Source: Novosphingobium sp. ST904
Lineage (GTDB): Bacteria > Pseudomonadota > Alphaproteobacteria > Sphingomonadales > Sphingomonadaceae
Length of the DNA stretch: 64,000 bases
Direction of reading: 5' to 3'
Assembly: GCF_001298105.1 (NCBI RefSeq)
Contig: NZ_LGJH01000162.1
Coordinates: forward strand, 1 to 64,000
The notes under the pieces are model-generated. The model made no database searches. It was given only the letters and a program-made list of their open reading frames with translations, and was not told where the DNA came from. Numbering within the stretch: position 1 is the stretch's first letter; the number at the start of each line of letters is the position of its first letter. This document shows positions 34,639 through 43,059 of this stretch, in pieces. The position numbers and the translations under genes were made by a program.

Positions 34639-36309
34639 ATGATTACTCCTGAAAGCGTGAAAGCAAATCAGGCGCGAATGGAAACGTTACGCGCCAATCA
34701 TGACAGCAAATGGAGTGAGATCGCCCGCCTGGTCTACCCGGAAATGAACCGGTTCTATGGCGGGACGATGGCCGGTTGGGCGCAGATGGGCGGCCGGGTT
34801 GATGCTGAAATGCACAATCCCTATGCCGCTCAGGCGTTCGAGGATGGTGTTTCGCTGTTCGAGGGTTTCGTCATGCCGCGAGGCCAGCGGTGGCAGAAAC
34901 TGGCGCTCGACGCCGAATTGATGAAGTCTGTCCGGGTCCAGCAGTGGGTCGAGAAGAAAGAATTGCGGCTGTTCCAGCTGCGAAACGACCCCGAAAGCGG
35001 CTTTGTAGGCGCGGTCCACGAAAGCGCCATGAGCCTTTATGCGTTCGCGGCGCAATCCATGTGGATCGACATTCGCCGTAGCCCGGTGACGGGCCGCAAG
35101 GTCGGGCTGAGCTACGAAAGCGAATTCGTGGGCGAACAGTTCGTGGAATGGGATGCCTCGGGCACGCCTTTCCGCCTGCACAGGAAGTTCGCCCTCACGG
35201 CAGAGCAAGCCTTCCTCAAATGGGGGCGCAATACGCCGGCCCCTGTGATGAAGGCGATGGGCCAGGACAAGAACAAGGATGGCGAGTTCGAGTTCATCCA
35301 CGTGATCGAGCCGAACACGCAATATGATCCCGAACGCATCGATCATCATGGGAAGCCATGGGCGGCGGCCTATTACCTATGCGGCGGGAACCATGAGATA
35401 TTCCTCCGCGGCGGGTATCATTCCAAGCCCCGAATCTTCTCCACGTTCACACGTGGACTTCGCAACAGTTGGGGTTTCAGCCCCACGATGCGCATACTGC
35501 CGCAAATCCGCCTGTTGCAGGAAATCACGCAGCACCGCGTATTCGGGGCGGAACTGCGGTTGCTCCCGCCCTTCCTTGCAACCGATGATGAGCTGGACGG
35601 CGCCATTCTGGAAATGCGGGCCCTGGGCGTAACGTTCGGCGGGCTTGACGATCGCGGCAACCCGAAGATGAAAACATTCTTCGATGCTTCGGATTCACGC
35701 GATGCCGAACTGCTGGCGCAGGAAGCTTGCGCGATCATCGACAAGGGTTACGGCCGCGACCTGTTGCAGATCACGCGCGAGCAGAAGACGCATATCACTG
35801 CGACCCGGACCGAAGAAGAAAAGGTCGAAAAAGGTGTGCTCCTAGCTCCGCTGGCCCGGCAAGAAGCCGAGTGGCTTGCGCCGATGACCGTGCGCGAACT
35901 TGCCCTGATGGGGGAGATGGGCGATTTCGACGATGCCCCCGGCGAAGTGATCGAATATTTCGAGGCCGAGGGCGAATTCAGCTGGCGCTACGATAACGAA
36001 CTGACGCGCATGATGCAGGCGCAGGATACCACCGCCTATCTGTCTCTTGCCCAGCAGGTTGGGTTGCTGGCGCAGTTTGACAATACCGTAGTGGAGGATT
36101 TTCGCCGGGAATACCCAATGGCGAAGGTGCTGGACGTGCTGGGGCAAAACGCCGGCGTACCTGCGGCAATGCGCGCTACTGAAGAGGAAAAGCAGGCCTA
36201 CGACACCCGCAAGGCGCAGGAGGCCCAACAGCAGGCGCTTCTGGCAGCGCTGCCCGCCGTAAGCGATACGATCAAGAATGTTTCGGGGGTAGCCAGCAAT
36301 GGCGCTTGA
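34639..36309 (+). CDS. portal (head-to-tail connector) protein
   Basis: 556 residues of the podovirus head-tail connector family (T7 gp8 type). Family-like sequences are RLVYPEMNRFYGG near the N-terminus and RWQKLALDAEL, with a helical C-terminal crown. Twelve copies form the DNA channel at one capsid vertex. The ATG at 34639 is preceded by GGGAAGGCC. Its stop overlaps the next ATG by 11 nt. Confidence 0.92.
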   Translation: MITPESVKANQARMETLRANHDSKWSEIARLVYPEMNRFYGGTMAGWAQMGGRVDAEMHNPYAAQAFEDGVSLFEGFVMPRGQRWQKLALDAELMKSVRVQQWVEKKELRLFQLRNDPESGFVGAVHESAMSLYAFAAQSMWIDIRRSPVTGRKVGLSYESEFVGEQFVEWDASGTPFRLHRKFALTAEQAFLKWGRNTPAPVMKAMGQDKNKDGEFEFIHVIEPNTQYDPERIDHHGKPWAAAYYLCGGNHEIFLRGGYHSKPRIFSTFTRGLRNSWGFSPTMRILPQIRLLQEITQHRVFGAELRLLPPFLATDDELDGAILEMRALGVTFGGLDDRGNPKMKTFFDASDSRDAELLAQEACAIIDKGYGRDLLQITREQKTHITATRTEEEKVEKGVLLAPLARQEAEWLAPMTVRELALMGEMGDFDDAPGEVIEYFEAEGEFSWRYDNELTRMMQAQDTTAYLSLAQQVGLLAQFDNTVVEDFRREYPMAKVLDVLGQNAGVPAAMRATEEEKQAYDTRKAQEAQQQALLAALPAVSDTIKNVSGVASNGA

Positions 36310-36649
36310 CCGGGAAATTGAAATGATCGCGGAGCGTCAAAAATCCGTCACCGCGCGCGCGCAGGCCATGGCCCGCATCATTTTGCGAGCGAAAACGGTG
36401 CGGGCCTATCGCAGGCTTTTCCTAAAAGATGGCCAGCTGTCCCCAGAGGCCGTCCTTGTTCTGGCCGATCTTTCCCGTGCGGCGGGGATGGGCAAAGCGG
36501 TAAGCGGTGCCAACGGGGAAGAACTGAATTTCCGCGAGGGACGGCGCACCATGATGCTGCACCTCTTCGCGCGCCTGGACGCGCAATCTCTTGAAAAACT
36601 GGCCCAACGCATAAGGGAGGCAAACGCCGATGACCACGCAGACGACTGA
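36299..36649 (+). CDS. Bbp19-like phage protein
   Basis: 116 residues. The YRRLFLKDGQLSPEAVLVLA pattern with RTMMLHLFARL matches the Bbp19 family first seen in Bordetella phage BPP-1, found in the same place between portal and scaffold. Function unknown. Overlaps the portal stop and the scaffold start. Confidence 0.8.
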   Translation: MALDREIEMIAERQKSVTARAQAMARIILRAKTVRAYRRLFLKDGQLSPEAVLVLADLSRAAGMGKAVSGANGEELNFREGRRTMMLHLFARLDAQSLEKLAQRIREANADDHADD

Positions 36650-37427
36650 AGAAACCCCGACGCCGCCCCCTTCGCCCTCGGCTGCGCCGGAATGGATGGG
36701 TTCGCTGGGTGACGAAACGCTCCGCACCAGCGAAACGCTTTCCCGCTACAAGTCGGTGGACGATCTGGCGAAGGGCCATATCGAAACCATGTCCTGGGCG
36801 CGCGGACGCATCCCGATTCCAGCGGCCGACGATGCCAAGGGTCGCGAAGACTTCATCGGCAAGGTTCGTCCCGAGAAGTGGGAGAATTATGAGGTTGCCG
36901 TGCCGGAAGGTTCGAACACCGACCGGGCCGATGCCTTCAAGCAAAAGGCCCATCAGCTGGGCCTCCTTCCATGGCAGGCTAAGGAACTGTCCGACTGGAG
37001 CAATGGGTTCGAGGCCGATGCGGTTTCGAAAATGACGCAGACGGCACGAGATGAGCTGACGACGCGCGAAATCAACATCGGCCCGGCAGGTTACCAGCGA
37101 ACGAACGAGGCGATCGCCAGCATGTTCAATCAGGTCGAAGGGCTTGAGGGGTTCGATTCCGATCAGGTAATGCGCGGCATGGAAAGTGCGTTCGGAGCCG
37201 GTCAGACGTGGGATTTCCTGCGCTGGGTGGCATCGAAGACCGGCGAACTCGACAAGGTTGACGGTGGCGCCATCGACCTTGCTCTTGGCAATCTGAAAGG
37301 CCCGGCGGCGCAGGCGGAAATCAATCGCCTGATGAAGGATAGCGAATTCATGGAGAAGGCGAAGCAGCCCGGTTCGCCTGAAAGCAAACGCTGGAAGGAC
37401 CTCAATCTAGCTGCCTCCAAGGCTTGA
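36630..37427 (+). CDS. head scaffolding-like protein
   Basis: 265 residues, Pro/Thr-rich N-terminus then a helical body (ETLRTSETLSRYKSVDDLAK, and a C-terminal basic end). Position just before the capsid gene, acidic helical composition and lack of enzyme motifs fit a scaffold that guides procapsid assembly and then leaves. The start ATG at 36630 overlaps the upstream gene. Confidence 0.82.
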   Translation: MTTQTTEETPTPPPSPSAAPEWMGSLGDETLRTSETLSRYKSVDDLAKGHIETMSWARGRIPIPAADDAKGREDFIGKVRPEKWENYEVAVPEGSNTDRADAFKQKAHQLGLLPWQAKELSDWSNGFEADAVSKMTQTARDELTTREINIGPAGYQRTNEAIASMFNQVEGLEGFDSDQVMRGMESAFGAGQTWDFLRWVASKTGELDKVDGGAIDLALGNLKGPAAQAEINRLMKDSEFMEKAKQPGSPESKRWKDLNLAASKA

Positions 37428-37452
37428 CAGATTTAGTCATTTAGGAGAAATA
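37424..37452 (+). promoter_or_regulatory. capsid-gene promoter with operator-like site 6
   Basis: A perfect -35 TTGACA (37424-37429), overlapping the scaffold stop, a 17-nt spacer and GAAATA (37447-37452). The spacer holds TTAGTC-ATTTA-GGAGAA (37433-37449), the most degenerate copy of the operator family. Confidence 0.6.
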
Positions 37453-37621
37453 TCACTGCATCCTCTGGACAGGATGCAGTGATGGCCGAGCGGGGGAACG
37501 GCCCAGTTTTTTCCCCCAACCTTCCGGCTTTCCCTGCGTGCAGGCCCCGGATGCTGTGAGCGAAAGTCGCTCCGTTTACCCGGTACGGCTACCGGCAGGC
37601 CGGCCCGCGATCTGGATCGCG
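37452..37621 (+). other. structured capsid mRNA leader
   Basis: Four perfect hairpins in the 222-nt gap before the capsid start: a 12-bp stem at 37452-37483 (ATCACTGCATCC, 8-nt loop), GAGCGA/TCGCTC at 37558-37572, CCGGTA/TACCGG at 37580-37595 and CGCGATC/GATCGCG at 37606-37621. None has a terminator U-tract. Likely an mRNA-stabilising or processing leader. Confidence 0.65.
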
Positions 37622-37673
37622 CCTCCCCGTCCGAAGCAATCGAACCCGTTTGTTTTTGGACATGGAGGCTAAA

Positions 37674-38582
37674 GTGTCCGATACCGATGTAACGAAGCAT
37701 CGCAATACCACCTTCAGCAACAACGTCACCTATACCCTGAGCGAAGAACCTGGCATTCATGCCGTCCTCTGCGGTTCCAGCGATGACTACGAAGGGAACG
37801 CGAAGGCCCGCATCACCAATCGTTTCGACGATATCGAGATGCAGGAAAAGGGGTCGCGGGGCGGCGATACCAACAATACCGAAATGGGCAGTGCGGTCCG
37901 CTACATCAAGCCGGGCCGCCTGAATACTGTCGCGCCGCTGGCCGATCTGGAAGACTTCCAGGAAACCATGGTCGACCTCGGGTCGCCATTGGTTAGGGGC
38001 GTAGCCAAGGCCGGCAAGAAATATCATGACGATATGTGCTTCCGCGGCTTCTTCGGCAACGGCTATGAGGGCGAAGGCGGCGACGATATCGTGCCGTTCA
38101 AGCCTTCGAACGTGATCGAATCGGGCGGCGTTGGCCTTGTTCTTCCGAAGCTGCTGGCCGCCCGCGAACTTGCCCGCAAGCGCCACGCGCCGTTCTCCAC
38201 GGAGCCGCCGATCATCATCCTTCAGGCGGAAGACGAAACCGAACTCCTCAAGATCGAAGAGTACAAGAATTCGCGCTACAGCGGCAAAACACCGCTGGTC
38301 GGCGCGGAAATCGTTCCCTTCATGGGCTTCCGCTTCATTCCCTTCCAGGCAGACCGGAAAAGCCTTCCGACCTCCTATGCCAATTTCTTCGCCAACGGCG
38401 GGGCGAAGCGGCGTCTGCCGATGATCTTTCCGAGCGGTATGCACCGCGGCAGGTGGGTCGAGTTCATGGGCAAGATCAGCGAGCGTCCCGACAAGGATTA
38501 CGCGATGCAGTATTGGGGCGCGGCGCGCTCTGCCTGCGTCCGCACTGACGAAGACCTCGCCTTTATCATCGAAACCGAATGA
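37674..38582 (+). CDS. major capsid protein
   Basis: About 302 residues; builds the icosahedral head. The start is the GTG at 37674, chosen because GGAGG lies at 37664-37668 with ideal spacing (VSDTDVTKHRNTTFSNN). The sequence has the Phage_capsid_2-like pattern (YIKPGRLNTVAPLADLEDFQ; the E-loop and a long helical spine). Position after the scaffold supports the call. Confidence 0.88.
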   Translation: MSDTDVTKHRNTTFSNNVTYTLSEEPGIHAVLCGSSDDYEGNAKARITNRFDDIEMQEKGSRGGDTNNTEMGSAVRYIKPGRLNTVAPLADLEDFQETMVDLGSPLVRGVAKAGKKYHDDMCFRGFFGNGYEGEGGDDIVPFKPSNVIESGGVGLVLPKLLAARELARKRHAPFSTEPPIIILQAEDETELLKIEEYKNSRYSGKTPLVGAEIVPFMGFRFIPFQADRKSLPTSYANFFANGGAKRRLPMIFPSGMHRGRWVEFMGKISERPDKDYAMQYWGAARSACVRTDEDLAFIIETE

Positions 38583-38669
38583 CCGCTTGGGCGGGGGGCT
38601 TCGCCTCTCGCCCTTCGCCATGGCGAGCGTGGCACCTGACGCCCGCTACCAATCCGAGGAGTATCCAGA

Positions 38670-39095
38670 ATGGCCGACATCTACGGCACTGCTCACAGCG
38701 GCACCGATCCGCTACACCGCCCCTCCGGCATCGTGGTGGACGCGGGGGTTCGCCGTTTCCGCAACACGATCAACCTTGCCACCGAAGGCGGTGCCACGAC
38801 GAATTCGATCATCGCTGCCAAGGTTCGCGAGGGCTGCGCCATCCACGAAGTGCGCATGCACTCGACCGTGGCGCTGACCGCTGTGGACTTCACGATCGGC
38901 ACCGATGACGATCCCGACAAATATGGCGCAGCGCAGGCCGGACCTGCTGCCGGTGCAAGCAAGACCTTCCAGGTTCCCGTGGCCCAGCTGGCCGCCGATG
39001 GCCTGACCGAACCCGATCTGGTGAAGTTCTTCCCCAGCGCGGCCCTTCCCGCTGCCGGCACGATCGTAACCGAAATCTTCGCCAGCAAGCGCTGA
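38670..39095 (+). CDS. head decoration-like protein
   Basis: 141 residues, beta-rich, Ala/Gly/Thr-rich (MADIYGTAHSGTDPLHRPSG, VPVAQLAADGLTEPDL). Directly follows the capsid gene, where decoration or cement proteins are usual. The 87-bp gap before it holds no clear promoter. Confidence 0.68.
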   Translation: MADIYGTAHSGTDPLHRPSGIVVDAGVRRFRNTINLATEGGATTNSIIAAKVREGCAIHEVRMHSTVALTAVDFTIGTDDDPDKYGAAQAGPAAGASKTFQVPVAQLAADGLTEPDLVKFFPSAALPAAGTIVTEIFASKR

Positions 39096-39223
39096 GGATG
39101 TCTCCGGGGGCGGCCGTACCGCCGCCCCCCGCCTTGCGGCGCGTCGGGGTCCAGAACGGATTGTTTCGACGGACAGGGATTGGAGAAACACCCGGCGCGC
39201 CGCCTCTTTCATGAAAGCCGATC

Positions 39224-39850
39224 ATGCCCACGCAGTTGAGCCAAACCGGCATCGTCAACGCCGCCGCCGCGCTGCTGGGTTCAAGTGAGCGGATCACAAG
39301 CCTGGATGGTCGGAACAAGCTGGCGGTGTGCGCCGCTGCCCATTGGGGCGTCACGATCAGAACGTTGCTGGTGGACCATCCATGGAACTTCGGCATCAAG
39401 CGCGCGAAACTGAACGCAGGCCCGCCTCCCGCTTGGGGTTTTGAGCGCACATTTGCGCTACCGGCAGATTGCCTGCGCCTGCTTCCCTCCCGCCTCGTGG
39501 ATGGTCGAGAGTTCTTCTATGACGGCGAAGTTGAAGACGGCAAAATTCTGACGAACGCTTCTGCCCCGCTGGCCGTTCGCTACATCGCTTCCGCCACGAT
39601 CGACAACGTCCAGGCTTGGCTACCCACTTTCGCCAAGGCGGCCACTTATGCGCTGGCCGAGGATATGGCGGAAGATTTGACCGGTGCGTCTGGCCTGTCC
39701 GAGCAGCAATCGCAAAAGTTCGAATACTGGCTGAAACGAGCCCGCCGGGTTGATGGGCTGGAGAGCCAGCGCGGGAACAGCGCGCCTATCGCATCGCGCA
39801 GCCGTTGGCTGAGCAGCATGCGCACCCCCTTCAACCCCTACTCGGACTGA
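39224..39850 (+). CDS. tail tubular protein A-like adaptor
   Basis: 208 residues, T7 gp11 type: LSQTGIVNAAAALLGSSERI and the aromatic segment HPWNFGIKRAKL, followed by a helical C-terminus. Twelve copies would extend the portal channel. The 128 bp before it hold a GC-rich stem region. Confidence 0.85.
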   Translation: MPTQLSQTGIVNAAAALLGSSERITSLDGRNKLAVCAAAHWGVTIRTLLVDHPWNFGIKRAKLNAGPPPAWGFERTFALPADCLRLLPSRLVDGREFFYDGEVEDGKILTNASAPLAVRYIASATIDNVQAWLPTFAKAATYALAEDMAEDLTGASGLSEQQSQKFEYWLKRARRVDGLESQRGNSAPIASRSRWLSSMRTPFNPYSD

Positions 39851-39855
39851 ACCAT

Positions 39856-42129
39856 ATGTCTCGCGTCACGCCTGCGCAGGTGAGCTTCAACGGTGGGGAA
39901 TTGTCCAAGCGGCTGCAAGCGCGAACCGATCAGGCCATCTACTCCATTGCCCTTGCCGAAATGGTTGGGTTTTCACCCATGGTCGAGGGTGTCTCCGAAG
40001 CGATGCCGGGGACGATCCATGTGGCACCGCTAGCCGGCCCGTTTCGTTTCGTGGAATTCGAGTTTTCAACCACGCAGGGCCATGTGCTCGCGTTTGCCGA
40101 CGGCAAGGTTACGATCTTCACGAACGACGCGCTGCTGACTGAAATCGAAAGCCCATACACCTGGGCAGAGGTACAGGAGCTTTCGTTCTTTCCATCTTTC
40201 GATGTTCTGTACTGCTTTCGGCGGGGCTCGCGCCCGCGCATGCTATTTCGCGACGGGGCTGAAACCTTCGGGTTCGAGGAATACGTTTTCACAGACGGCC
40301 CCTTCGAGAAAACCAACAAGGACGAGAGCAAGACCGTTTCCGTGTCCGGGATCTCGGGCGCGATCACCATGGAGGCGTCCCACGATATTTTCGCTGCGAC
40401 CGATGTGGGCGGGCTGTTCCGCATCGAGGCCGAGGACCTGGGCGATATCACCGCATGGGAACCATATACTACCGTTGTGATGGGCCAATATCTGAACGCC
40501 AACGACCGCGTTTATCGCGTCGTGGGTGGTAATCCCGACGACGACAACAAAATCCGCACCGGCACGCTCACCCCTGTTCATACTGAAGGCGTGGAGTGGG
40601 ACGGCATTGCCAGCGGTGTTGACGTAAACGACAAGCCCGCGGGCGGCGTCCAGCTGGAATATATCCACGACAAATGGGGCGTCGTTCGCATTACCGCTTT
40701 CACGAACAGTATGTCGGTTAAAGCCGAAGTATTGCGAAGACTGCCCTTCTCGGCCGGGGCCAGCGGGGGAAGCTATTCGTACATTGGAGGCTATTGGAAA
40801 GCGACCTACTTCGATTACGAGCCGCCCACGATTTCGGCGAGCTATGCCTATGGCACCTACCGTTGGAGTTTCGGTTCGTTCAGCGATACGCGAGGCTGGC
40901 CCTCCTGCGGAACCATATGGGCCGAGCGCCTTTGCCTTGGCCTCGACTCCTCCATTTTCGGCGGTGTGTCCGGCGACCTCGACAGTTTTGCCGAACGCAA
41001 CGAACTGGGGGAAGTGAGCGACGACATGGCGTTCGTTGCCATTGTGCAGGATGCGAATCCGGTTCGGCACATGGTAGCCGATGAGCAACTGCTGGCGATC
41101 ACGGCGAAGGGCGTCCACGCGCTGACCCCTGCGAGCCAGGCCAAGGGCGTTGCGCCCGGAAACATTCAGTCGCGAAAGCAGAACGATGCAGGCATAGGTG
41201 ATGCGGCAGCTGTCGAACTGAACTCGCGCACGATCTACATAGATCGATCGGGGTCGCGGATTTACGAAACCGATCTGGACCCTGCGCGTCAGGTCGAGCA
41301 GGAACTCGACCTGACGCGGTATGCTCGCCATTTCGGCGCGCCGGGCTTTATCGAGCTGGCATCACAGCAGCACCCGTTCAATCACTTGTGGGCCGTCATG
41401 GGTGATGGACGGTTGGCGGTGGCGGCCTATCTGCCTGAAGAACAGGTGCTGGGCTTTGCATGGCGGCCTCTTGCCGAGGGGATCGTGGCGAGGACCATCT
41501 GCGCCATTACAGATCCGGCGGGGAAGTTCGATCAGGTGTGGATCGGCGTAGAGTACGCTGGAAGCTGGCACGTGTTGCGCATGGCGCCGTGGCGCATGGC
41601 CGGTGAGAGTGAAGACACGCCGTGCATGGTCGATATGGCTGCGTTGTACGAAGGCGACCCGAAGGACGCATTCACCCATCCTGTAATCAGAAATGCCGGG
41701 CTGCACGTCGTTTCAGATGGCGCTTTCTATCCCGTTGACGCCAATGCGATCGGTGGTTTCACGCTGCCCGAGGCAGGCGCGAAAGTGTGGGCTGGCCTGT
41801 CCTACGACGCCTGGATGGAATCGCTCAACTTTGAGGCGGGCGGCGACAATGGCGCGGCACGCGGCCGCAAGGCCCGGTTCGGCAAAGGCTGGGTCGAAGT
41901 GCTTGACGCCCGCGGCCTGGCATTCGGTGTACCCGGCGATCTGGAGGCCTTGGAGGAACTGCGGGGCGATAGCGTGACCGACGAAGGTTATGCTGCCGTC
42001 TCCGGTTTCCGGCTGCGCGATGCCATGGGCGATCACACCCGCTACCCGCGCCTTCGCATCGAGCGTGTTGCGCCGTTTCAGGCCACCATTGCCGCTTGGG
42101 GCGGCGAACTCAACATGGAGAAGCTTTGA
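39856..42129 (+). CDS. tail tubular protein B-like nozzle
   Basis: 757 residues, T7 gp12 type tail nozzle, start MSRVTPAQVSFNGGELSKRL. Beta-propeller-like repeats (for example HVLAFADGKVTIFTNDALL and LYCFRRGSRPRMLF) and many Trp/Tyr residues fit the family. It forms the tip to which the spikes attach. Starts 5 nt after the previous stop; its stop overlaps the next ATG (TGATG). Confidence 0.88.
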   Translation: MSRVTPAQVSFNGGELSKRLQARTDQAIYSIALAEMVGFSPMVEGVSEAMPGTIHVAPLAGPFRFVEFEFSTTQGHVLAFADGKVTIFTNDALLTEIESPYTWAEVQELSFFPSFDVLYCFRRGSRPRMLFRDGAETFGFEEYVFTDGPFEKTNKDESKTVSVSGISGAITMEASHDIFAATDVGGLFRIEAEDLGDITAWEPYTTVVMGQYLNANDRVYRVVGGNPDDDNKIRTGTLTPVHTEGVEWDGIASGVDVNDKPAGGVQLEYIHDKWGVVRITAFTNSMSVKAEVLRRLPFSAGASGGSYSYIGGYWKATYFDYEPPTISASYAYGTYRWSFGSFSDTRGWPSCGTIWAERLCLGLDSSIFGGVSGDLDSFAERNELGEVSDDMAFVAIVQDANPVRHMVADEQLLAITAKGVHALTPASQAKGVAPGNIQSRKQNDAGIGDAAAVELNSRTIYIDRSGSRIYETDLDPARQVEQELDLTRYARHFGAPGFIELASQQHPFNHLWAVMGDGRLAVAAYLPEEQVLGFAWRPLAEGIVARTICAITDPAGKFDQVWIGVEYAGSWHVLRMAPWRMAGESEDTPCMVDMAALYEGDPKDAFTHPVIRNAGLHVVSDGAFYPVDANAIGGFTLPEAGAKVWAGLSYDAWMESLNFEAGGDNGAARGRKARFGKGWVEVLDARGLAFGVPGDLEALEELRGDSVTDEGYAAVSGFRLRDAMGDHTRYPRLRIERVAPFQATIAAWGGELNMEKL

Positions 42130-42569
42130 TGGAAGCCCGGCTCTTTCAGCCAGAGGATTTGCTCCAGCTGAGACCGCAAAATTCCCAGCTACTCGATATT
42201 CCCGAAGACAAGCGACTGGAATACGGGTGGCAGCTGACGGAAGGCAGCGCTTTCACGATATGGGATGAAACGCCCGAAGGCGTGCGGCCGATTTTCTGCG
42301 GCGGCGCGCACCGCCGACACGCCCATTATGCGATGTTGTGGGGGCTGTTCTCGATCTATCGCCCCAAGGTGCCGGCGCATTTGACCCGATCGACCCGCAA
42401 GTTCGTATCCCGCCTTCGCGAAAGGCGGGTCGAGGCACAGGCTTCCGCCGACAATGCAGCAGCTTGCGGGTGGGTGAGGCTGATCGGCCTGACTGAGGAA
42501 GCCAGACTGCGAGGAGCGATGCCTGATGGCACCGACATGGTTATTTTCGTGAAAAAGGGGATGGATTGA
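42129..42569 (+). CDS. internal virion protein A-like (GNAT-like fold) protein
   Basis: 146 residues, MEARLFQPEDLLQLRPQNSQ. Its place between nozzle and core proteins matches T7 gp13. The pattern resembles the degenerate acetyltransferase fold seen in such phage proteins (WQLTEGSAFTIWDETPEG..., IFCGGAHRRHAHYAMLWGLF). Probably an assembly factor. Confidence 0.68.
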   Translation: MEARLFQPEDLLQLRPQNSQLLDIPEDKRLEYGWQLTEGSAFTIWDETPEGVRPIFCGGAHRRHAHYAMLWGLFSIYRPKVPAHLTRSTRKFVSRLRERRVEAQASADNAAACGWVRLIGLTEEARLRGAMPDGTDMVIFVKKGMD

Positions 42570-43059
42570 TGGGGGCGGCACTCCCGATCGCGGCCATTGC
42601 CATGACGGCGGCGAGTTCAGTGATGGGCGGCATCCAAGAGGGAAGCAGCCTCCGCGCCGAAGCAAGGTCCGACGCGGAAAATGGACGGCTTTCGTTGAAG
42701 GCCGGAGAGCAGGAGGCAATGGATACGCTCCGTCAGGCCCGGTTCGAGCAAGGTGGGGCAGCGGTACAGATGGCGAGTTCCGGACTGTTGTTCGGCGGAT
42801 CGATCGGAACCGTGCTATCCGACAGTGCCCTCCAGGCAGAAATGGACATTGATCGTATCCGGGACCGGTCGCCGCCGAAGCGAACAATTATTACGCCAAT
42901 GCCGCACAGAAGCGGAAAGCTGCCAGGGGCGCAGTGCTTGGCGGCCTTTTCAATGCTGTAACCAGTGCGGTTGGCGGCGCGGCCAACTTGCAGAGCAAGG
43001 GGCAACAATCCGCTCAGGCGACCAAGGAACGTACAACGACGTTGGGGGCGGCTCGCTGA
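42569..43059 (+). CDS. internal core protein, T7 gp14-like (frameshifted)
   Basis: Start MGAALPIAAIAMTAASSVMG overlaps the upstream stop. The frame breaks near 42861-42870: DMDRIR-type coiled coil continues in the -1 frame as VAAEANNYYANAAQKRKAAR and ends at 43059 with ...TTTLGAAR. Together about 163 residues of an N-terminal hydrophobic, then coiled-coil ejection protein. One missing base (for instance in GACCGGTC) explains it. Confidence 0.78.
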
